Assembly: GCA_041396125.1 (NCBI GenBank)
Contig: JAWKZG010000011.1
Span: 1 to 64,000 of the forward strand
Reading direction: 5' to 3'
From: JAWKZG01 sp041396125
Lineage (GTDB): Bacteria; Pseudomonadota; Gammaproteobacteria; Competibacterales; Competibacteraceae
Length of the DNA: 64,000 nt
Position numbers and translations under genes: made by a program. Positions 43,759-52,233 of this stretch are shown here, piece by piece. The notes under the pieces are model-generated. The model had not been told where the DNA came from. It searched no databases and worked only from the letters and a program-made list of their open reading frames with translations. Position 1 is the stretch's first letter, and every line of letters starts with the position of its first letter.

Positions 43759-45995
43759 ATGGCGCAGATGCAAGCACGCCGCTATAAAGGCCGCAAGCGG
43801 GTCTCAATCATCGACTGGGTGATAGTCGCTACGGCGCTTGTCATTGCGCTCTTGCTGCCAGCGGGTTATTTCAGCGTTAAATATGGCGCTCTCGCTGCCG
43901 CTGTGCATACCGAGGCGGAGTTCAAGGCCAGCACAATCAGCCAGCTTATCGCCAGCACACCCGAATTATGGCGTTTCCAGGAACACCGTCTGCAGGAACT
44001 GATACAGCGTCACGCGGGCGGGCAGAAAGTCGCTGCAACACGCATTCTGGATCAGGACGGTATGGAAGTGGTCGCACTTAGTCAGCCATTGGGGTTTGCC
44101 ACACTGACGCGTTCGGCAGGGCTGTTCGATTCGGGCGTCCAGGTCGGGCGTATTGAGGTTTCACGTTCGTTATACGACTTATATCTGAATACTGCTGGCG
44201 TACTGCTGCTCGGCGCGCTGCTCGGCACTGTGGTGTTCACTCTGCTGCGAATGCTGCGTCGTCGCACAAAGCGCCTCAACGAGGCGCTTTTTCAGAAAAA
44301 GAGCGCGCCGAGGTTACATTGCATTCTATCGGCGACGCTGTGATCACGATAAACGAGAACGAAATCATCGACTATCTCAATCCGGCCGCTGAAAAACTCA
44401 CCGGCTGGACGCTCGCTGAAGCCCAAAACCGCCCGGTTCACGAGGTGCTGCGTCTCATCGACGAACAGACGATGGAGGCCGTCGCAGACCCGCTGCAAAG
44501 CAAGATCACCACCGATGCCGAGCGCTCGTTCGGGGCACAGATTGCCCTGCTGCGGCGGGACGGATCGAGCATCGCCATCGAGGAAAACGCAGCGCCGATC
44601 CGCAACCGTAAAGGGCACGTGATCGGCGGGGTAATCGTCTTCCACGATGTGAGCGCGGCACGCAGCATGGCCCAGCGTCTGACCTGGCAGGCAACGCATG
44701 ACTCGCTCACCGGTCTGGTGAACCGGCGTGAGTTCGAGCGCCTCACGGAGGCGGCTATCGCCACCACCCAAAACGCCGACAAGCAACATGTGGTGTGCTA
44801 TCTGGATCTCGATCAGTTCAAGATCATTAACGATACCTGCGGTCACCCGGCGGGCGACGAACTGCTTAAGCAGATTGCAACGCTACTGCAGTCGAAAGTG
44901 CGCGTGTCCGACACCCTGGCGCGTCTGGGCGGCGATGAGTTCGGCCTGCTGCTCGACGGTTGCCCGCTTGACCGCGCCAGACTGATCGCGGCAGATCTGC
45001 TCAGTGCGGTAAGCGAATACCGCTTTCACTGGGAAGGCAAAACCTTTTCCATCGGAGTCAGCATCGGGCTGTCGGTGGTCGGACTGCACGGTAACAACCG
45101 CGCCGAGGTGCTAAGTGCGGCCGACAGCGCACTTTTCGCGGCCAAAAAGCAGGGCCGTAACCGGGTATTTGTGTACCACAGTGCCGATGTCGATCTGGCT
45201 AATCACAAGCACCAGATGAACTGGGTGGCACGCATCCAGCAGGCACTCGAACAGGAACGTCTGACGCTGTATTACATGCGCTATCTGCCGCTGAAAACCG
45301 GACCAGACGCCGGCGTACATATCGAGGTATTGCTGCGCATGATCGACGAAAAAGGCGGACTGATCCTCCCCGGCAGTTTTCTGCCCGCTGCCGAGCGCTA
45401 CAATCTGATGCCGGCAATAGATCGCTGGGTGATCCGCACCGTGTTCAGCCGCTACCGGGAACTCGTCCAGCAGTTCGACTGTGGACCGCTGACCTGCGCC
45501 GTCAACCTGTCGGGTTCCTCGCTCAACGCCGAAGGGTTCTTCGATTTCATCCGTGAACAGGCCATAGAACACAACCTGCCAAAAGGTGCGATCTGCTTCG
45601 AGATCACGGAAACAGCCGCTATCAACAATCTGCGCCAGGCTGCAGCATTCATGGCAGAAATCAAGGACCTCGGCTTTTTGTTCGCGCTGGATGATTTCGG
45701 CACCGGCACCAGCTCATTCGGCTATCTCAAGGTCCTGCCGGTAGATTTTCTCAAGATCGATGGCGGCTTCGTGCAGGATATCGGACACGATCCGATCGAC
45801 AAGGCAATGACCGAGACCATCAACCGCATCGGTCACATCATGGGCATGAAAACCGTCGGCGAATTCGCAACCTCAGAAACTGTAATCGGTGACCTCAGAG
45901 CCATCGGCGTGGACTTCGCGCAAGGCTACGGCGTCGGCGAGCCACAACCGCTGCCCGGCAGCGACGTCAGCGGACAAACGGCTCCCACCACCTAA
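43759..45995 (+). pseudogene. Membrane PAS-GGDEF-EAL c-di-GMP signalling protein, one frameshift
   Basis: Corrected length about 745 residues. The first frame (43759-44343) has a helix at about 20-45, a periplasmic domain and a second helix (LLLGALLGTVVFTLL). At the A run 44296-44300 one base is missing, and homology continues in the next frame from VTLHSIGDAVITINENEII: PAS domain, then GGDEF (RLGGDEFGLLLDG) with an I-site RVSD just before it, then an EAL domain. The EAL motif reads EVL, but the other phosphodiesterase residues are present (NLSGSSLN, EITET, DDFGTG, LKIDGGFV). Both activities may be retained. The start codon touches the stop of the binding-protein gene, so the pair forms a sensory unit that would link a periplasmic anion to c-di-GMP levels. 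Confidence 0.85.
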
Positions 45996-46029
45996 AACGG
46001 CATACGCCCGAACGCTACCATTGCACAAG

Positions 46030-46078
46030 TTGACACCTTGGATTAGTGCTTTTACACTACTGTACAGATTAATGTACA
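46030..46078 (+). promoter_or_regulatory. Promoter and operator of the yefM-yoeB module
   Basis: TTGACA (46030-46035) and TACACT (46053-46058) are separated by exactly 17 bases, a strong sigma70 promoter. Two TGTACA hexamers at 46061-46066 and 46073-46078 lie just after it with 12 bases between their centres. This is the hexamer and spacing known for the Escherichia coli yefM-yoeB operator, so autorepression by the antitoxin is expected. Confidence 0.85.
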
Positions 46079-46091
46079 TGATGAGGTATTT

Positions 46092-46343
46092 GTGGACGCG
46101 ATAAGTTATACAGCTGCCAGGGCTAACTTAGCCAAAACCATGGAAAAAGTGTGTAACGACCATGCCCCGGTAATTATTACCCGGAAAAGCGAATGCCCCG
46201 TAGTAATGCTATCTCTTGAAGATTACCAGGCCATGGAAGAGACCGCATACCTGCTGCGATCCCCAGCTAATGCGAGACATCTGCTTGAATCTATAGCCGA
46301 GCTTGAAACGGGTAAAGGAACTGAAAGAAAGCTAGTAGAATGA
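46092..46343 (+). CDS. yefM: YefM antitoxin (Phd/YefM family)
   Basis: 83 residues. It starts with GTG (MDAISYTAARANLAKTMEKVCND) after ATGAGG; the sequence follows the family closely: PVIITRKSECPVVMLSLEDYQAMEETAYLLRSPANARHLLESI, with the DNA-binding N-terminal half and the toxin-wrapping C-terminal half. It neutralises the YoeB ribonuclease and represses its own operon by binding the TGTACA operator upstream. It overlaps the toxin gene by four bases (ATGA). Confidence 0.95.
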   Translation: MDAISYTAARANLAKTMEKVCNDHAPVIITRKSECPVVMLSLEDYQAMEETAYLLRSPANARHLLESIAELETGKGTERKLVE

Positions 46344-46600
46344 AGTTAACTTTTTCTTCCAAAGCTTGGGATGAATATCTTTACTGGCAAAAAACCGATA
46401 AAGCCGTGTTAAAACGCATCAACACGTTAATCAAGGAAATAATGCGACAACCCTTTGAAGGCATTGGTAAACCAGAACCTCTAAAATACAGCCTTTCCGG
46501 TTATTGGTCCCGCCGCATCACGGACGAACACCGCCTTGTTTACAAGGTAACGGAAGATAATCTGTTGATTGCGCAGTTAAGATATCATTACGAATATTAA
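46340..46600 (+). CDS. yoeB: YoeB toxin, ribosome-dependent endoribonuclease
   Basis: 86 residues. RelE-fold mRNA interferase: KLTFSSKAWDEYLYWQKTDKAVLKRIN at the start, FEGIGKPEPLKYSLSGYWSRRITDEHRLVY in the middle and the catalytic C-terminus RYHYEY, with His83 and Tyr84 at the positions known from E. coli YoeB. Length is almost identical to the E. coli protein (84). The module is intact and complete with promoter and operator. Confidence 0.95.
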   Translation: MKLTFSSKAWDEYLYWQKTDKAVLKRINTLIKEIMRQPFEGIGKPEPLKYSLSGYWSRRITDEHRLVYKVTEDNLLIAQLRYHYEY

Positions 46601-46648
46601 CCCATAACCATAAATGCATAACACATTGATTTTAAATAATTTAAAACC

Positions 46649-46987
46649 TTACCACACCACCTGCTCTCCATTTTCAACCACCTGTCCCGAGTCCAGTATG
46701 CTGGTCATCACAAAAACGCTGCTGACAGGCACACCAAAGTAACCCGCCAGCGCTTTAGCCAGACCCGTTTGCAGCAAAGCAACATCCTGTTTTGACCACA
46801 AAGATGGCAAAAACAAGTTGGCCATGATGTCGTAAGGATTACCGAACTGTTCTGTACTCAGCACAATATTGACGGTCATAGCGTCAGGCGATTTTCCTGA
46901 TTCATGCGCCCAAAGCTGTATCAGATCAGCAGGCCGCACCGCATTTTCATAACAACGCGGTGAGACAATACAATTCGCTATCGGCAT
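46649..46987 (-). CDS. Small conserved protein, possibly tautomerase-like
   Basis: 112 residues starting Met-Pro (MPIANCIVSPRCYENAVRP), with GAGGA upstream. The C-terminal half (LLQTGLAKALAGYFGVPVSSVFVMTSILDSGQVVENGEQVVW) could be a beta-alpha-beta unit of the tautomerase/MIF superfamily, in which an N-terminal Pro is catalytic; the Pro2 here would fit. I am not certain of the family. It ends 48 bases from the end of the convergent yoeB gene. Confidence 0.5.
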   Translation of the reverse strand: MPIANCIVSPRCYENAVRPADLIQLWAHESGKSPDAMTVNIVLSTEQFGNPYDIMANLFLPSLWSKQDVALLQTGLAKALAGYFGVPVSSVFVMTSILDSGQVVENGEQVVW

Positions 46988-47051
46988 TGATCATCCTCGA
47001 TTTTTGGGATCAACCAAACATCATTGGCAGCGGGCATAAATAAAATAACGT

Positions 47052-47216
47052 CGTAGGGTGCCAATAAGCGAAGCGCATTGCACCGTATGAGGGTTCACAT
47101 CCGGCGCTGAAAACTGTGCACAAAATATCTTAGTAGGGTGTCAATAAGCGAAGCGCATTGCACCGTATGTGAGTTCACATCCGGCGCATTACAGAATGCG
47201 CCCTACGCTTGCTAAC
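47052..47216. repeat. Two copies of a 'GTAGGGTG...AAGCGAAGCGCATTGCACCG' repeat
   Basis: GTAGGGTGCCAATAAGCGAAG (from 47052) and GTAGGGTGTCAATAAGCGAAG (from 47133) each continue CGCATTGCACCGTATG...GTTCACATCCGGCGC. The second copy ends GCGCCCTAC, complementary to its own start, so it can fold back. This is a common gammaproteobacterial intergenic repeat type. The stretch 46988-47425 holds no convincing gene; a weak AT-rich 62-codon frame at 47209-47397 was not accepted. Confidence 0.75.
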
Positions 47217-47425
47217 TCATAAATTGCCCACAGAGACCAGCAAGCCCTGCAAGATCTACAAATGCTTTGTTCCACTTTCTTTTTTCATCCTGTCTTGCAT
47301 AACATATCAACCTTGGAGGAATATCTTTTTTGAACTCCCAAAGAAAAGGTCTCAGAGTGAATTATTTTATTGGAAAATTCGCGAAAGGTTAAATTAATTA
47401 ATTTTTTATTCTCCAATTCCAATTT

Positions 47426-47695
47426 TCAGCAGTTCCACTCGTTTCCTGTTTGTTTTTGATAATCAGTAATTTTTTCTTCATCATCAAGAATTCTCAGCAA
47501 AATGGCTAGTTCGGTGACAGCTCGATTGGCTTTTTCTTCAGAGACTTCGAATAAAGATTTCCATAAAAACTTCCATTCACCGATGAATTTATTTTCTAAA
47601 AGCTCAGCTAATGGTTGCCGTGAATATGCAAAGTTCATTACAACTGATAGGTTTTCATGAATTAGTCGTGTTAAATTTATAGGGTACTTATTCAT
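47426..47695 (-). CDS. Small AT-rich hypothetical protein
   Basis: 89 residues (MNKYPINLTRLIHENLSVVM...TELAILLRILDDEEKIT), mostly predicted helix with acidic and basic clusters. No family recognised. The codon use is AT-rich compared with the rest of the window, like the flanking unknown genes, which suggests a common foreign origin. No strong ribosome-binding site was seen, so the start is uncertain. Confidence 0.45.
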   Translation of the reverse strand: MNKYPINLTRLIHENLSVVMNFAYSRQPLAELLENKFIGEWKFLWKSLFEVSEEKANRAVTELAILLRILDDEEKITDYQKQTGNEWNC

Positions 47696-47854
47696 AATTT
47701 ATCTTCTGCTAACTAGATTTAGATAGATTAAAAAATAAAATTCAATACTGTATTATGTCAATATAAAAAATAAATATATTTAATTTCAAAAAGATAAATT
47801 TCAAATAAAATTTATACGAGTCTAAAATTTCTCGGATAAACTGACCATGAAAAT

Positions 47855-47950
47855 TAGCACGTAAGCTGGGTTGAGGAACGAAACCCAGCGCATAACGATT
47901 CCACCAATGCTGGGTTTCCGCTTACGCTCCAACCTGGCTGACGGTTGCTT
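47855..47950. repeat. 'CTGGGTTTCCGCTTACGCTCCAACC' repeat (second copy at 48313-48375)
   Basis: GCTGGGTTGAGGAACGAAACCCAGC folds on itself at 47871-47895. It is followed by CATAACGATTCCACCAATGC and TGGGTTTCCGCTTACGCTCC. A related copy at 48313-48375 reads CCTATAACAATTCGACCAATGC, GGGTTTCCGCTTACGCTCC and AACCCAGCCTACGC. Each lies in the gap between two small minus-strand genes. The region 47696-48009 otherwise is AT-rich and holds no gene. Confidence 0.7.
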
Positions 47951-48009
47951 CTTCAGAGTTGAGCAACACGAAAGTTTATTGTTAGAGCGCTTTATCTTTA
48001 TTTGTTAGA

Positions 48010-48258
48010 TTATTCTCTTGGAATTTCTATTCCGATATCACCCAACAACCTGACCGACCTAAGATCATCAGTAGATTCGACATCAACAGCCACACACCAA
48101 TCATTTTTCATGGCTTCTAATAAATCATTTGCAGTACTACAAAAATGTACACCTCTATCACATTCATTACAATATTTTATATTTTGGTCTTCCGTTTCAA
48201 TTAAATTTTCCCAGGTTTTTGTACAACGATACTTGATATGGCAGTTTCTAATATTCAT
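48010..48258 (-). CDS. Small cysteine-rich protein, conserved but unnamed
   Basis: 82 residues starting MNIRNCHIKYRCTKTWENL, with a CNEC-type Cys pair (YCNECDRGVHFC) in the middle and a hydrophobic C-terminal half (CVAVDVESTDDLRSVRLLGDIG). The pattern of a short N-terminal 'C-x-K-W-x-x-L' and 'YCNEC-x-x-x-VHF' recalls small conserved proteins found alone in many bacteria; the Cys could bind zinc. No function is known to me. AT-rich, in the small-gene zone. Confidence 0.55.
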   Translation of the reverse strand: MNIRNCHIKYRCTKTWENLIETEDQNIKYCNECDRGVHFCSTANDLLEAMKNDWCVAVDVESTDDLRSVRLLGDIGIEIPRE

Positions 48259-48387
48259 GTTTTACCCAAACACGTTCTTGATTTAAAATCATATAAATTT
48301 TAACTAAAAACACAGCCTATAACAATTCGACCAATGCCGGGTTTCCGCTTACGCTCCAACCCAGCCTACGCTTGCTGCACCACCAGC

Positions 48388-48819
48388 CTAATTCCCCAGC
48401 GTCTTTGACAAAAACGCCGCAGAAGCCGGACAAAGCCCCGCAAACTGCGAAGTAGCTTTAATTGCCTCAGGGGCTTCATCCCGCGATGCCGAACTGTAGC
48501 CTTGCTGCAGAAAGTAAGCCTCGGCTGTAGTCGTCAGTAAGTACAGTTGCTCCACGCCGTTTTGCACAGCGACTGATTCAGCATGCTTGACCAAACGTTT
48601 ACCGAAACCCGAATGTTGGCTTGAAGGCAATACGGCAAGTGAGCGAAGAAGACCCACGTTGCCATAACGCTCAAGCCTGATGATGGCAAGCAAGCTCGTG
48701 TCCTCAAGAATGCCAAAAAACTGTACACATGACGGCGAAACAATGTCTTCTGTCGGAAGATCAGATGACACCAAAATCCTCTTCACCTGCTCAATGGATT
48801 CTATCGGTTCTATTTTCAT
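48388..48819 (-). CDS. arsN2: ArsN2-type GNAT acetyltransferase
   Basis: About 143 residues from the ATG at 48819 (MKIEPIESIEQVKRIL), whose start overlaps the stop of the gene before it (TGATATG); an ATG seven codons earlier is also possible. GNAT signatures: GNVGLLRSLAVLPSSQHSGFGKRLVKHAESVA for acetyl-CoA binding, then YLLTTTAEAYFLQQGYSSASRDEAPEAIKATSQFAGLCPASA, the pattern of the ArsN2 arsenic-resistance-associated group. No ars operon is nearby, so the role in arsenic resistance is not shown by context. It is translationally coupled to the GNAT gene upstream. Confidence 0.8.
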   Translation of the reverse strand: MKIEPIESIEQVKRILVSSDLPTEDIVSPSCVQFFGILEDTSLLAIIRLERYGNVGLLRSLAVLPSSQHSGFGKRLVKHAESVAVQNGVEQLYLLTTTAEAYFLQQGYSSASRDEAPEAIKATSQFAGLCPASAAFLSKTLGN

Positions 48820-48820
48820 A

Positions 48821-49306
48821 TCAGGCGGGCGTTTTACCAAGCATTTTAGACATATTGATTCCTGTTATTGAAAAACCAGCCTCTTTGTATAACTTGAGTG
48901 CGCGCTCATTATGATAGGCAACTCTCAGTTTGATCTGCTTAATTCCAGCCAACTGAAGTTGACGTTCTAAAACCGAAATTGCTTCTTCACCATAACCTTG
49001 ACCTCGATAATCATCAGATACATAGAAGTCACAGATAAATGTCGACTCGTCTTCGATATTGATAGTGTGCCATAAATAACCAACCACACCTGGTTTGCCA
49101 TCAATCTCAGCTTCGATACACAGCAATGAATTTTCATCACTTTCCGGGCCATTAGGGAAACAGCGGTGCAAATCCTTTTTAGCCAACTCAATAGCACCGT
49201 CCATTGTGTGACCGTAATTTTGGGCTAGTTCCTGGCTGTATTCATCAATGAAGCACTGACAATACGCTGGATATTCCTCTTTCCGCATTTTCCTAAGAAC
49301 GACCAT
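48821..49306 (-). CDS. GNAT-family N-acetyltransferase
   Basis: 161 residues from the ATG at 49306 (AAAGGAA upstream); ATG 10 codons earlier lacks such a site. The acetyl-CoA site is DFYVSDDYRGQGYGEEAISVLERQL, with the Q/R-x-x-G-x-G/A motif, followed by KLRVAYHNERALKLYKEAGFSITG typical of the family C-terminus. The N-terminal YCQCFIDEYSQELAQNYGHTMD is less conserved. Substrate unknown. It is the first gene of a two-gene unit with ArsN2 and has an AT-rich composition. Confidence 0.85.
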   Translation of the reverse strand: MVVLRKMRKEEYPAYCQCFIDEYSQELAQNYGHTMDGAIELAKKDLHRCFPNGPESDENSLLCIEAEIDGKPGVVGYLWHTINIEDESTFICDFYVSDDYRGQGYGEEAISVLERQLQLAGIKQIKLRVAYHNERALKLYKEAGFSITGINMSKMLGKTPA

Positions 49307-49379
49307 ATTTATTCCTTTTGATATCTGGGAACTCAATAGCCATCATCGAAGACGAGCAGCAATGTCTAGCGATAGGCAC

Positions 49380-50777
49380 TTAACCCAAAACACCCTGCCC
49401 CGCCAGTTCCTCTTCGTAGGTACGCAGTGCTTTGGCTAAACCTTGTGCGATTTCTTCGACCTGCTCACTGCTGACGGTGAGTGGCGGCGAAACCATGAAC
49501 CAGTCGCCGAAACGTCCGCCTGCAGTGCGCCGGCTGTACACGGCCAGCCCCTGCTCCAGGGCAATGGCCTGAAAACGGCTTGGGGCGACCAGTTCCAGCG
49601 GCAATTGGCGTTTGCTTTCTTTGTCCGCTACCAGTTCGACCGCCAGTAACAGGCCCAGTCCGCGGACATCACCGACGATAGCGGATTCGGCGGCGATCTC
49701 CTGCAGGCGTGCTTTCAGCTCTGCGCCGCGTGCGGCTGCGTTGTTCATCAGATCGTGTTCGACCAGTTCGGTCAGCACGGCATGACCGATGGCGCAGGAC
49801 AGCGGATTGGCAAAATAGGTGAAACCGTGCATGAAACCACCGGCTTCGGCCACGCTGTTGACCATCTCGGCGGAGACCAGTACGCAACCCATCGGGGTGT
49901 AGCCGGCGGCGATGCCTTTGGCCAGAATCACCAGATCGGGCCGGGCTTGCGGCCAATGGTCAGCGGCCAAGAACTTGCCACTGCGCCCGGCACCGCTCAT
50001 AACCTCGTCGTAGATCAGCAAGATGCCGTAACGGGTGCAGATATCGCGCACCATGCTGTAATAGATGTCTTCCGCCACCAGCGCGCCGGTGGCGAGGCCG
50101 CCGATGGGTTCCATGATGAAGGCGAGCACGGTTTCGGGGCCTTCGCTGATAATTTGCGCCTCCAGCGCCTGGGCACAATGGCGGGCATAGCTTTCGCGAG
50201 TATGGTTGGGCGGCAGACGATAGGTGAAAGGTGCCGGAATTTTCGGCATCTCGTGCAGCAGCGCGCCGAACATCTCAAGCTGCAGATAATCACCGGTGAC
50301 TGACAATGCCCCCAGCGTTGCACCGTGATAGCCGGGATCGCGGCCAATGATTTTGCAACGCTCCGGTTCGCCCCGGCTAAGCGCCAATTGACGACAGAAT
50401 TTGAGCGCGGATTCGGTCGCCTCACTGCCGCCCGACACGAAAAAAGCGCGTTCCAGTCCCGGCCCGGCCAGTGAGGTCAGCAGATCGGCCAGCGCCACAT
50501 TGGCTTCGGTCTCGAACAGGGTCGGATAAGCAAAAGCCACCGCCTCGGCCTGTCGCCGCATGGCCTCCAGCACGCGCGCGTTACCGTGCCCCAGATTGTT
50601 GGCCACCGGACCGGACGAGACATCAATATAGCGCCGGCCAGCGTCATCCCACATATACAGCCCTTCGCCACGAACAATGCGCGGTTTGCGAGCACTGCCC
50701 GGTTTGGCGAAAAAAACCTGGATGGGACCACCACTTGGCGTATTTCCCAGCGCCAGCCGGGACTTGTCAGTCGTCAT
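49380..50777 (-). CDS. Class-III pyridoxal-phosphate aminotransferase
   Basis: About 465 residues from the ATG at 50777 (MTTDKSRLALGNTPSGG), which has GAGGAAG upstream; in-frame ATGs further up are less well placed. PLP features: FFVSGGSEATESALKFCRQLA, GRDPGYHGATLGALSVTG, LLIYDEVMSGAGRSGKFLA and the PLP Lys in LVILAKGIAAGYTPMG. The fold is that of beta-alanine/omega-amino-acid:pyruvate or GABA transaminases. It is divergently transcribed from the flavin oxidoreductase gene. Together with the polyamine-type transporter at 35-40 kb it could act in amine catabolism, but the genes are not adjacent. Confidence 0.88.
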   Translation of the reverse strand: MTTDKSRLALGNTPSGGPIQVFFAKPGSARKPRIVRGEGLYMWDDAGRRYIDVSSGPVANNLGHGNARVLEAMRRQAEAVAFAYPTLFETEANVALADLLTSLAGPGLERAFFVSGGSEATESALKFCRQLALSRGEPERCKIIGRDPGYHGATLGALSVTGDYLQLEMFGALLHEMPKIPAPFTYRLPPNHTRESYARHCAQALEAQIISEGPETVLAFIMEPIGGLATGALVAEDIYYSMVRDICTRYGILLIYDEVMSGAGRSGKFLAADHWPQARPDLVILAKGIAAGYTPMGCVLVSAEMVNSVAEAGGFMHGFTYFANPLSCAIGHAVLTELVEHDLMNNAAARGAELKARLQEIAAESAIVGDVRGLGLLLAVELVADKESKRQLPLELVAPSRFQAIALEQGLAVYSRRTAGGRFGDWFMVSPPLTVSSEQVEEIAQGLAKALRTYEEELAGQGVLG

Positions 50778-51012
50778 CGGAGACTTCCTCATTGTTTGGA
50801 GATTATTGGAGTACAAAACACTGCCGCAGCGCTGATATCGGCCATGCCGTGGCTGAGCAGCGGCATCATTTAATAGGAATTGGCAGACGGCGCGGATTAG
50901 AATGTGCTGGCTTTGCCGCCAGCTTGCGCCTGACGCCGCGTGAGCCTCCGGCCGGCCTGCGCATTGGCATATTTGTCATTATAGTAATAACGACCAGAAT
51001 AAAGAGGTTTCC

Positions 51013-52173
51013 GTGTCCACACAATCACCACAATGTCAGCTTTTCTCACCGTTGACCCTGCGCGGCATCACCCTGAAAAACCGCATTGCGATTTCGCCGA
51101 TGTGCCAGTATTCGGCGCAGGACGGTCTGGCCAACGACTGGCATAAAGTTCATCTGGGCCAGTATGCGCTTGGTGGCGCAGCGCTGGTATTCAACGAAGC
51201 CACTGCCGTCGAGGCACGCGGGCGCATCACTCATGGCGATCTGGGTCTGTGGTCGCAGGCGCACGCCGACGCGCTCAAACCCATTGTGGATTTTATCAAG
51301 GCGCAGGGCGCGGTGCCGGGTATCCAGCTGGCCCATGCCGGGCGCAAAGCCAGTATGCAACGCCCCTGGCACGGCAATGGTCCGCTGGACGCCAGTGATG
51401 CCGCCCGCGGCGATACGCCCTGGTCGATAGTCGGCCCCAGCGCCGAACCGGTGCGTGAAGGCTGGCTGCTGCCTGCCGAGCTGAGTCAGGCCGATATCCG
51501 AACCGTACAGCAAGCCTTTGTGGATACCGCCCTGCGTGCTGCCGATATCGGTTTCGAAGTGGCTGAGCTGCACTGCGCACACGGCTATCTGGGACACTCG
51601 TTTCTGTCGCCGTTGTCGAACCGGCGCAATGATGCTTACGGCGGTGATCGCGCCGGACGGATGCGCTTTGTGCTGGAACTGGCAGAACAGACCCGCCGCG
51701 CCTGGCCGGAAGACAAACCCCTGTTCGCACGTATCTCGACCATCGATCTGGAACCCAACGGCTGGACGGTGGAAGATTCCATTGAGCTGACGCGTGAGTT
51801 GCTGGCACGCGGCGTGGACGTGCTCGATTGCTCGTCCGGCGGTTTGTCGGGCGCGGCGACGCGCAGCGACAAGCCTTTACCACTTGGCTTTCGGGCGCCT
51901 TTTTCGGAACAGATTCGTACCGCGACCGGGGCCTGCACCATGACCCACGGGCTGATTGTTCAGCCGGAACAGGCCGAGGCACTGCTGCGCGAGCAACGCG
52001 CCGATCTGATCGGCATCGCCCGCACCGCTTTATATGATCCGTACTGGCCGCGCCATGCTGCCCAGGCGCTGGGAGCCGATGCCGGTTTCAGCGACTGGCC
52101 CGAACAATATGGCTGGTGGCTGGCACGGCGCGAACCCCTGCTGCGCGCGCACGGGATCAGACAACTAGCCTGA
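51013..52173 (+). CDS. NADH:flavin oxidoreductase, Old Yellow Enzyme family (YqjM-like)
   Basis: 386 residues, GTG start with AGAGG upstream. TIM-barrel OYE of the YqjM subgroup: ISPMCQYSAQDGLANDWHKVHLGQYALGG contains the redox-sensing Cys of that class, IQLAHAGRKASM holds the Arg/His FMN contacts, and ELHCAHGYLGHSFLSPLSNRRNDAYGG supplies the catalytic His pair. Reduces activated C=C bonds with NAD(P)H. It is followed by an SDR gene and preceded divergently by the aminotransferase, suggesting a catabolic or detoxification set. Confidence 0.92.
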   Translation: MSTQSPQCQLFSPLTLRGITLKNRIAISPMCQYSAQDGLANDWHKVHLGQYALGGAALVFNEATAVEARGRITHGDLGLWSQAHADALKPIVDFIKAQGAVPGIQLAHAGRKASMQRPWHGNGPLDASDAARGDTPWSIVGPSAEPVREGWLLPAELSQADIRTVQQAFVDTALRAADIGFEVAELHCAHGYLGHSFLSPLSNRRNDAYGGDRAGRMRFVLELAEQTRRAWPEDKPLFARISTIDLEPNGWTVEDSIELTRELLARGVDVLDCSSGGLSGAATRSDKPLPLGFRAPFSEQIRTATGACTMTHGLIVQPEQAEALLREQRADLIGIARTALYDPYWPRHAAQALGADAGFSDWPEQYGWWLARREPLLRAHGIRQLA

Positions 52174-52233
52174 GTCATAGCGGACGCAAGCAGTATCTGA
52201 AGCGGATTTTCAACCCCTATTGGAGAGAACACC

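Noticed and set aside
47209..47397. 62-codon AT-rich frame
   Set aside because: No ribosome-binding site, no recognisable pattern, and its start overlaps the end of a repeat; not enough to call a gene.
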